Positions 5,091 to 10,033 of a stretch of DNA of 10,033 nucleotides are shown piece after piece. The notes under the pieces are model-generated. The model searched no databases, was not told where the DNA came from, and was given only the letters and a program-made list of their open reading frames with translations. Made by a program: the position numbers and the translations under genes. The DNA is from Bacillota bacterium (GTDB lineage: Bacteria; Bacillota; Sulfobacillia; Sulfobacillales; Sulfobacillaceae). Every line of letters starts with the position of its first letter. Position 1 is the first letter of the stretch. The stretch is taken from contig JAMCTO010000205.1 in NCBI GenBank assembly GCA_023381095.1, forward strand, positions 1 to 10,033. The letters run 5' to 3'.

Positions 5091-6029
5091 TTATTTGCTG
5101 GTATCGAAAATATTGCTCAAGTAATTTCTTCCAGTATCCGGAGCAATGGCTACAACAAGTTGGTCCGCTGGCAATTCGGCGGCAACCATCACCGCTGCCT
5201 CCACAATAGCCCCGGTTGACCCGCCGACCAGGAGACCTTCCTCACGGGAAAGCCTCCGGGCCATTGCAAAAGCAGCTTCATCGGACACTGCAATCCAACG
5301 ATCCACCACACTAGTATCCAATGTCTCTGGGTAGTAATCCTCGCCCATACCCTCAATCTTAAAAGGGTGATAGGCTCCTCCACTCAGAATGGATCCTTCC
5401 GGGTCCGCACCCACTACTAGAATCCTAGGGTCTTTAGACTTTAAATATCGCCCTATACCGCTTATGGTGCCCCCGGTACCCGCTCCCGCGACTACCGCCG
5501 CTAAATTTCCCTTGGTATCTTCCCAAATTTCTGGACCAGTCGCGACAAAATGCGCCAAAGGGTTGGCTTGTCTCTCAAACTGCCCCATATAACAAGCCCC
5601 GGAGATTTCCTCGCCTAATCGAGCAGCGATATTTTGATAGTTGTCGGGGTCATCACGCGGCAAATCCGGTACGATTTTTACTTCGGCACCATACGCCTGC
5701 AAGATCCGAATTTTATCAGGACTCATCTTGCTGGGAACCACGAACAATGCACGGTACCCAAATACTGCAGCAGCCATTGCCAAGGCAATTCCAGTGTTGC
5801 CCGCAGTTGCTTCAACAATAGTTCCCCCGGGTTTGAGGCGCCCGGTATCTTCTGCATCTTTAATGAGAGCGACCGCAATGCGGTCTTTGATGCTCCCGCC
5901 TGGATTCATAAATTCCAACTTCAACGCGATTCGGGCACCGCGTTCCTCAGCAACCCGGCTTAGCCAAACAACGGGGGTATGTCCTATGGCATCTAGTACT
6001 GTGTTCTTGATAGTTGGCCAGGAACCCAC
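5091..6029 (-). CDS. PLP-dependent cysteine synthase / cystathionine beta-synthase-like enzyme
   Basis: This 312-residue fold-type II PLP enzyme lacks extra C-terminal CBS domains. The cofactor lysine is in NPGGSIKDR (K48). TAGNTG (75-80) is the substrate-binding loop, usually TSGNTG, here with Ala for Ser. GTGGT (184-188) holds the PLP phosphate. EGMGEDYYPETLD (226-238) and PDTGRNYLS (297-305) look more like cystathionine beta-synthase than O-acetylserine sulfhydrylase. It therefore either makes cysteine from O-acetylserine and sulfide, or cystathionine from serine and homocysteine in the reverse trans-sulfuration route; I lean to the second. GTG 6027-6029 is set by AAGGAGG 6-7 bases upstream. 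It leads the operon with the peroxiredoxin and methyltransferase behind it. Such enzymes accept selenide and selenols as well as sulfur substrates, which fits the neighbours. Confidence 0.9.
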   Translation of the reverse strand: MGSWPTIKNTVLDAIGHTPVVWLSRVAEERGARIALKLEFMNPGGSIKDRIAVALIKDAEDTGRLKPGGTIVEATAGNTGIALAMAAAVFGYRALFVVPSKMSPDKIRILQAYGAEVKIVPDLPRDDPDNYQNIAARLGEEISGACYMGQFERQANPLAHFVATGPEIWEDTKGNLAAVVAGAGTGGTISGIGRYLKSKDPRILVVGADPEGSILSGGAYHPFKIEGMGEDYYPETLDTSVVDRWIAVSDEAAFAMARRLSREEGLLVGGSTGAIVEAAVMVAAELPADQLVVAIAPDTGRNYLSNIFDTSK

Positions 6030-6058
6030 GGAAATCCTCCTTATACCAATCTGTGGTC

Positions 6059-6087
6059 ATTATACCCGATTTTCCCAGCCATCCCAA
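6059..6087 (-). promoter_or_regulatory. Strong promoter of the CBS-peroxiredoxin-methyltransferase operon
   Basis: On the minus strand: TTGGGA (6082-6087), a spacer of exactly 17 bases, and a perfect TATAAT (6059-6064). The transcript would start near 6052, only about 22 bases before the GTG start and just ahead of AAGGAGG. Confidence 0.7.
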
Positions 6088-6197
6088 TGACAAGGGTGTA
6101 ACAAAAAGTTCCCGTACGACGTCCCGAGAGCAGGAACCAGGTGGGCAATAGTGGAATGTAGCGGGAAGGAACTTGTGCATACTAAAGGAGTGTAGTC

Positions 6198-7427
6198 ATG
6201 AAACCACGACTGTCCCTGCTTCAAAATATTTTTCTCAGCTTCTATTGGTTTGCCTCAAATGTGCAATGGACGGCTTTGATCATTATCGTAGTGCCGAGGG
6301 AAGTACTCTTTCTAGTCGGAAGAAATCATTCTACCAGTGTCTTGTCCATATTGGTGATTGTAGGCTCCCTGATCGCAACCTTCGTTCAACCTTGGGGAGG
6401 ACTTATTAGTGACAGATTGCGGCATCGTTGGGGCCGACGACGTCCGTATATCCTCTGGGGCACCGTAGGCAATATTATTGGACTATTACTAATGGGTTAC
6501 GCGGGCCACGACTTTTGGCTCTTCGTTGCTGGATACATGGTTGTGCAGTTTGCAGCCAACTTGGCGCAAGCAGCCTATCAAGCACTCATCCCTGATATCG
6601 TCTCTCAGGAACAGCGGGGCGTAGCCTCGGGCTTCATGGGATTTATGACTCAATTTGCCATTATTTTCGGCGCTTTGCTGCCGCGTTTTCTCGGCAATAC
6701 CACGGTTTATTGGGCTTTGGCCGCATTTTTAGTTGTAGGCTGGGCGGTCACCCAGTGGGGCGTCAAAGAAGTGGATTCCCGTCAGTTGGATTTGACAGAT
6801 GCGCCCCAGCATTGGCTACGGGATATGTGGATTTCTCCACGACAATACCCCGATTTCTGGTGGGTATTTGGCACCCGATTGTTGGTGATGCTGGGATTTG
6901 CAACACTGGAAAACTATCTGTTCTACTACCTGAAATTCACCGCAAAAATTGCCAGCCCAGAACCCATCGTGTTTGACATCCTTGCCCTATTAACGCTGGG
7001 TTCCTTATTATCCGTACTTGCTGCCGGATGGCTCAGTGACCGCCTAAAAAAACGCAAGGGGATGGTGGTCGTCGGCGGGTTGCTCATGGGCTTAACCGCA
7101 CTGGTATTTGTCTTCACCCAAAGTGTCACCTTAATATTAGTTATGGGCACAGTCTTTGGTTTTGGATATGGCATTTACATGTCCACAGATTGGGCGCTGG
7201 CGGTCGATGTCTTGCCCCCAGGCCGCTCAGAGGGCCGAAGCATGGGATTGTGGCAAGCCTCCTTTAATTTAGCGCAAGTGGGCGCGGGACTAATTGCGGG
7301 CGCCTTAGTGACCCCACTGGCGAGCATAATGAATCTCGGCATGGCTTATCGTATCCTCTTTATTGTCACTTTCTTATATTTTGTCTTAGGCTCTCTATTC
7401 ATTCAAAAAGTTAAAACAGCGCAATGA
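6198..7427 (+). CDS. Major facilitator superfamily transporter
   Basis: This 409-residue protein is rich in hydrophobic segments, consistent with 12 membrane helices. The MFS motif A lies between helices 2 and 3 (GGLISDRLRHRWGRRRP, 67-83) and is repeated in weaker form between helices 8 and 9 (AAGWLSDRLKKRKG, 275-288), marking the two six-helix halves. NLAQAAYQALIPDIVSQEQR (121-140) is typical of sugar or GPH-like carriers; the substrate cannot be assigned. ATG 6198 has AAAGGAG 8 bases upstream. The gene ends with two TGA codons in a row and a strong terminator, so it is probably transcribed alone. It runs divergently from the CBS-like operon with about 150 bases between them. TGA clearly works as a stop here, which matters for reading the two TGA-containing genes. 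Confidence 0.92.
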   Translation: MKPRLSLLQNIFLSFYWFASNVQWTALIIIVVPREVLFLVGRNHSTSVLSILVIVGSLIATFVQPWGGLISDRLRHRWGRRRPYILWGTVGNIIGLLLMGYAGHDFWLFVAGYMVVQFAANLAQAAYQALIPDIVSQEQRGVASGFMGFMTQFAIIFGALLPRFLGNTTVYWALAAFLVVGWAVTQWGVKEVDSRQLDLTDAPQHWLRDMWISPRQYPDFWWVFGTRLLVMLGFATLENYLFYYLKFTAKIASPEPIVFDILALLTLGSLLSVLAAGWLSDRLKKRKGMVVVGGLLMGLTALVFVFTQSVTLILVMGTVFGFGYGIYMSTDWALAVDVLPPGRSEGRSMGLWQASFNLAQVGAGLIAGALVTPLASIMNLGMAYRILFIVTFLYFVLGSLFIQKVKTAQ

Positions 7428-7433
7428 TGAGTT

Positions 7434-7486
7434 GCGGCCGGGGCTATACCGTGTTCGCCCCGGCCGCGATTATTGTTTTATTTTTG
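7434..7486 (+). terminator. Rho-independent terminator of the MFS gene
   Basis: GCGGCCGGGGC (7434-7444) and GCCCCGGCCGC (7457-7467) form a perfect 11-bp GC-rich stem with a 12-base loop. It is followed by the T-rich tract GATTATTGTTTTATTTTTG. It starts 6 bases after the stop codon. Confidence 0.93.
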
Positions 7487-7583
7487 TTCGCAATTCATCT
7501 TTTCTTCAGTTGTTCATGCAGGAAAAACGGGGCTTCTCTGTCGAATTAATCTATTCAACTCTTGGTAACGGGGGAATGGATTG

Positions 7584-7853
7584 ATGAAACTGCGCTCAGG
7601 GTCTCGTCGTGCTTTCATGATTTTTGTTTTAGGTGCGACGATTCTTACCAGTGGACCTGTGCACACTTCCGGTAGGGAAGCCCGAAGATTTTTAGCGGTA
7701 GCCGATCTGGTTCGGTCATCGTTGGTCACCATTCAAACCACGCAACACACAGAAATTTTCGGACCCAATACACTGTCAGCAGGTGCGCGGGTCCGAATGG
7801 TGGGTTCCTGGCGTGGTACCGTCTTTTATGCATCGCGCATCGAATCTATATAG
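7584..7853 (+). CDS. Small exported protein with a DUF5666/OB-fold-like domain
   Basis: From ATG 7584 the product has 89 residues; a TTG immediately before is an alternative. The N-terminus has a positive RSGSRR stretch followed by the hydrophobic AFMIFVLGATILTSG, a typical signal peptide with possible cleavage near residues 25-28. The mature part of about 60 residues has alternating strands: RFLAVADLVRSSLVTIQTT, then TEIFGPNTLSAGARVRMVGS, then GTVFYASRIE. This pattern (a short barrel in which '...l..G.rV.v.G...g..f.A..I' ends the domain) resembles DUF5666/OB-fold proteins. Resemblance is by pattern only. The ribosome binding site is weak (GGGGGA). It lies between the MFS terminator and the DHH gene with no sign of belonging to either. 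Confidence 0.65.
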   Translation: MKLRSGSRRAFMIFVLGATILTSGPVHTSGREARRFLAVADLVRSSLVTIQTTQHTEIFGPNTLSAGARVRMVGSWRGTVFYASRIESI

Positions 7854-7864
7854 AACTCTTGGAC

Positions 7865-7885
7865 TGGAATCTTGGCCGAGGATTC
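7865..7885 (+). other. Hairpin after the small exported protein gene
   Basis: GGAATCTT pairs with GAGGATTCC over eight positions (one T/G pair) around a 5-base loop, 12 bases after the stop. No T-run follows, so it is a weak terminator candidate or an mRNA end structure. The rest of the space up to 8121 holds no gene I can support; TGCAC-AAAA-GTGCA at 7977-7990 is a second small hairpin. Confidence 0.3.
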
Positions 7886-8121
7886 CAACAGGAAAACACA
7901 TATTTTGGTTTCGTTTCCCATCCCAATCGAGAGCAGACAAAGACTCCGGGGCTTTGATGTCGAATCCACTGACACGTTGCACAAAAGTGCACAGAGCGCT
8001 CAGAGTTCCTTGGATCACTATGGTTATCAGTTTGCATCTGGAATCACCTGTTTCGTTTCACATTATCTTGAACCTGTATTCCATGGTACCATTTCGGTGA
8101 TACTGAGACGAGGTGAACGTA

Positions 8122-9009
8122 GTGGAACAACAGAAAAGAGGCTTCCTCATCACCCATCAACACTGCCTCGATGGCGCCACCGCAGCAGTGGTAGGAATAT
8201 CTTGCGGGTTAACCCCGGTTTTTTGCGAACCAGATCGCGTCGTTCCAACCTTAGAATCCTTGCTACCTGAGCCAGGTGCCGTATATTTAGCCGACGTATC
8301 GGTTCCAGCCCAGCACTGGGAGCGCCTACGCCAATGCGTTACCCACCTTCTCGACCACCATCAAAGTGCGTTGCCATTGCAAGACGACATTAAGACCACG
8401 ATCGATATGAGTCGGTCTGGCTGCCACCTCATGTACGCCTACGCTCTCGACCAGGGGTGGCTTCAGCCCACAATAGCGTGGCAACGGCTGGTTCATGCAG
8501 TGGAGCGCTACGATTTATGGCTTCCGGACCATATCGAAGGGCAAAACTTAAATCGCCTCTTCCATGCCAAGGGATTTACCTGGTTCCAACAACGATTTTC
8601 ATCCGGATGGACACCTTACACCCCGTCGGAGGGCGAAGAACTGGCTGTTTTGATACGAGAAGAGCAGGACTTTGTGTTACATCATGTGCAACAAGCCGAA
8701 TTGCTATACGTTGGCTCGTACCGGTTAGCAGGAGTCTTATTAGAGGCTGAGGGACCCGTGAATGAAGTGGCCCACGCCTTGCAGTCGCAGGGCGTGGACT
8801 TAGTGTTGTTCCTAAAACCCGACGGACGTGTCTCTGCTCGGACTAGCCAGAAAGTGGACGCGGCCCGTCTCATGGAGACAAGGTTTGCCGGAGGCGGTCA
8901 CGCCCGGGCGGCAGGTGGGCGCCTGCCAAGCGATACAATGGTGTCTGCGGACACTTTGCATGCATTGTTGGAGGACATTGGCCAATCGCTCGGTGTCACC
9001 GCACTTTAA
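8122..9009 (+). CDS. DHH/DHHA1-family phosphoesterase
   Basis: This is a 295-residue protein with a DHH domain followed by DHHA1. Seen in order: HQHCLDGATAA (12-22, the motif with the first metal-binding Asp), YLADVS (55-60), the name-giving DHH at 78-80, and GGGHARAAGG (257-266), the DHHA1 substrate-binding loop. The family cleaves phosphodiesters with manganese: nanoRNA (NrnA/NrnB), pAp or cyclic dinucleotides. Length and order fit the NrnB-like group, so a cytoplasmic oligoribonuclease is most likely; the exact substrate is not settled. I chose GTG 8122 because GAGGTGA (8110-8116) lies 5 bases before it; GTG 8113 is too close to that site. The end overlaps the convergent quinone oxidoreductase by 14 bases. 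Confidence 0.88.
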   Translation: MEQQKRGFLITHQHCLDGATAAVVGISCGLTPVFCEPDRVVPTLESLLPEPGAVYLADVSVPAQHWERLRQCVTHLLDHHQSALPLQDDIKTTIDMSRSGCHLMYAYALDQGWLQPTIAWQRLVHAVERYDLWLPDHIEGQNLNRLFHAKGFTWFQQRFSSGWTPYTPSEGEELAVLIREEQDFVLHHVQQAELLYVGSYRLAGVLLEAEGPVNEVAHALQSQGVDLVLFLKPDGRVSARTSQKVDAARLMETRFAGGGHARAAGGRLPSDTMVSADTLHALLEDIGQSLGVTAL

Positions 9010-9982
9010 GCACCAATTTGCCCGTGGTTTGGTTTGTCGCCAGTATACGGTGCGCCTCGCCAGCCTCTTCCCAAGGGATAATGCGATCAATAATCGGCTT
9101 TAGACGTCCGCTGTTGAAGTCGGCCGCAGTGCGTCTAGCAAATGTTTGCACTAATCGTATCTTGTCATAGCGTGGGCGAGAACGCAGCGCCGTCCCTCTA
9201 ATGGTCAGGCGCCGATTAAGCATCTGACCTAAATTAATCGGCGCCTCAGGACCACTTAAGGTGCCTACTATCACCAGGGTGCCTCCCGCGGCTAGACTCT
9301 GCAAATTGCGTTGCAAATAGCTTTGTCCCACGAAGTCGATAACAGCTTGGACACCTTTTCCCCGGGTCCAATGCTCAATGGCCACCACAAAGTCTTGGTC
9401 TCGATAATTGATTACCTGATGGGCTCCCAGTTTGTTGACAAATTGACGTTTCTCTTCACTGCCCACCGTTGCCGCTACTTGCAATCCAGCAGCTAATGCC
9501 AGTTGCACTGCGGCCGACCCCACACCCCCGGCGGCGGCGTGAATCAAGACACGGTCCTCCGGCATTAATTCCGCCTTATCCCACAATGCATCAAATGCCG
9601 TAAGATACACCTCAGGAATTGCTGCCGCCTGGGTCACATCGAGAGCCTCGGGCACTGACCAGGCCATATCTTCGGCAACCGCAACATATTCTGCATAACC
9701 TCCACCAGGCAAGAGCGCCATTACCCGATCCCCAATATTGAAACCGATCACCCGGCCGCCCTTTGCCACCACCGTACCTGCGCACTCCAATCCCGGGATT
9801 TGGTACCGGGGGGCCGGAGGCGGCGGCGGATACAATCCCTGCCGCTCCAATAAGTCAGCCCGATTGACCGCGGTGGCTGCAATTTCAATGAGAATCTCTT
9901 CCGGCCCCACTTCCGGCGCCTCTATCTCCTGCACTTGCAATACCTCGGGCCCGCCATACTCTTGCAGCACCATTGCTTTCAC
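8996..9982 (-). CDS. NAD(P)H:quinone oxidoreductase, zinc-independent MDR family (PIG3/QOR-like)
   Basis: From GTG 9980-9982 the product has 328 residues. The N-terminal GroES-like domain shows MKAMVLQEYGGPEVLQ, then NRADLLERQGLYPPPP (40-55), the hallmark of PIG3-type quinone reductases, and GLECAGTV. The Rossmann domain carries HAAAGGVGSAAVQLA (148-162) for NADPH. IPEVYLTAFDAL (122-133) and the C-terminal TTGKLVLKV are further family signs. No structural or catalytic zinc ligands are seen, as expected for this branch. It reduces quinones or enones with NADPH and may help against oxidative or electrophile stress. GTG 9982 is chosen because GAGGAG lies 9 bases upstream and MKAMV is the usual beginning; the frame is open further upstream to the window edge. 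It is probably the second gene of a minus-strand operon. Confidence 0.92.
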   Translation of the reverse strand: MKAMVLQEYGGPEVLQVQEIEAPEVGPEEILIEIAATAVNRADLLERQGLYPPPPPAPRYQIPGLECAGTVVAKGGRVIGFNIGDRVMALLPGGGYAEYVAVAEDMAWSVPEALDVTQAAAIPEVYLTAFDALWDKAELMPEDRVLIHAAAGGVGSAAVQLALAAGLQVAATVGSEEKRQFVNKLGAHQVINYRDQDFVVAIEHWTRGKGVQAVIDFVGQSYLQRNLQSLAAGGTLVIVGTLSGPEAPINLGQMLNRRLTIRGTALRSRPRYDKIRLVQTFARRTAADFNSGRLKPIIDRIIPWEEAGEAHRILATNQTTGKLVLKVR

Positions 9983-9995
9983 CAGCAACATCTCC

Positions 9996-10033
9996 TCATT
10001 GCTTTCGGCTTTCCACCACAATTTTGCGGCTCG
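9996..10033 (-). CDS. Possible C-terminal end of an upstream gene
   Basis: One frame entering from the window edge reads SRKIVVESRKQ and stops at TGA (9996-9998), 13 bases before the quinone oxidoreductase start and overlapping its ribosome binding site. This spacing is typical of operons. Only eleven codons are visible, so the product cannot be named and the frame may be chance. Confidence 0.25.
   Translation of the reverse strand, partial: SRKIVVESRKQ

Noticed and set aside
1634..6029. TGA as a sense codon through an altered genetic code
   Set aside because: The MFS gene ends in two TGA codons followed at once by a strong terminator, and the quinone oxidoreductase also ends in TGA. TGA is a normal stop here.
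7872..8270. 132-residue frame overlapping the DHH gene
   Set aside because: It runs in another frame across the clear DHH coding sequence and has no protein family features.
1..10033. CRISPR array or tandem repeats
   Set aside because: No regularly spaced direct repeats were seen; repeats are limited to short hairpins and the 12-bp inverted pair.

Overview
The window looks like a chromosomal stretch of a Gram-positive bacterium (Firmicutes sensu lato). The basis is strong AGGAGG-type ribosome binding sites, frequent GTG/TTG starts, mid-range base composition and an AhpE-type peroxiredoxin. A Sulfobacillus/Thermaerobacter-like clostridial lineage is my best guess, but it rests on general resemblance only.

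Layout. Bases 1-544 are the right end of a Tn3-family transposon: the C-terminus of the transposase, interrupted by an in-frame TGA, and a candidate 38-bp terminal inverted repeat. Bases 600-941 (minus) encode a small membrane protein with no conventional start codon next to its perfect Shine-Dalgarno. About 690 bases without a convincing gene follow, with several hairpins and an extended -10 promoter.

Bases 1634-2248 (plus) encode a protein disulfide oxidoreductase (PDO; two thioredoxin folds). An in-frame TGA sits exactly where the first cysteine of the C-terminal CXXC belongs (U-M-A-C), and a SECIS-like hairpin follows it. A minus-strand group comes next: an EamA transporter, a two-helix membrane protein and a rhodanese (2245-3821). 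It is preceded by a second minus-strand operon: a CBS/cysteine-synthase-like enzyme, a 1-Cys AhpE-like peroxiredoxin and a SAM methyltransferase (3939-6029). The peroxiredoxin also carries an in-frame TGA, exactly at its peroxidatic cysteine (PxxxTxxU), with a hairpin at the same distance.

Bases 6198-7427 (plus) encode an MFS transporter with a strong terminator. A small secreted protein (7584-7853) and a DHH/DHHA1 phosphoesterase (8122-9009) follow, and the window ends with a convergent quinone oxidoreductase (8996-9982, minus).

Main result. Naive gene calling would split two genes at TGA and miss two probable selenoproteins. In both, the TGA replaces the catalytic cysteine of a thioredoxin-fold protein. 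In both, the hairpin loop starts 19 nt after the TGA. In both, protein homology runs on through the TGA. TGA is an ordinary terminator elsewhere in the window (MFS gene, quinone oxidoreductase), so a changed genetic code is not the explanation. The peroxiredoxin has no cysteine at all and needs an outside reductant; the U-x-x-C oxidoreductase is a plausible partner (inference). With the rhodanese and the CBS-like enzyme, the window reads as a sulfur/selenium redox neighbourhood. No sel gene (selA, selB, selC, selD) is visible here.
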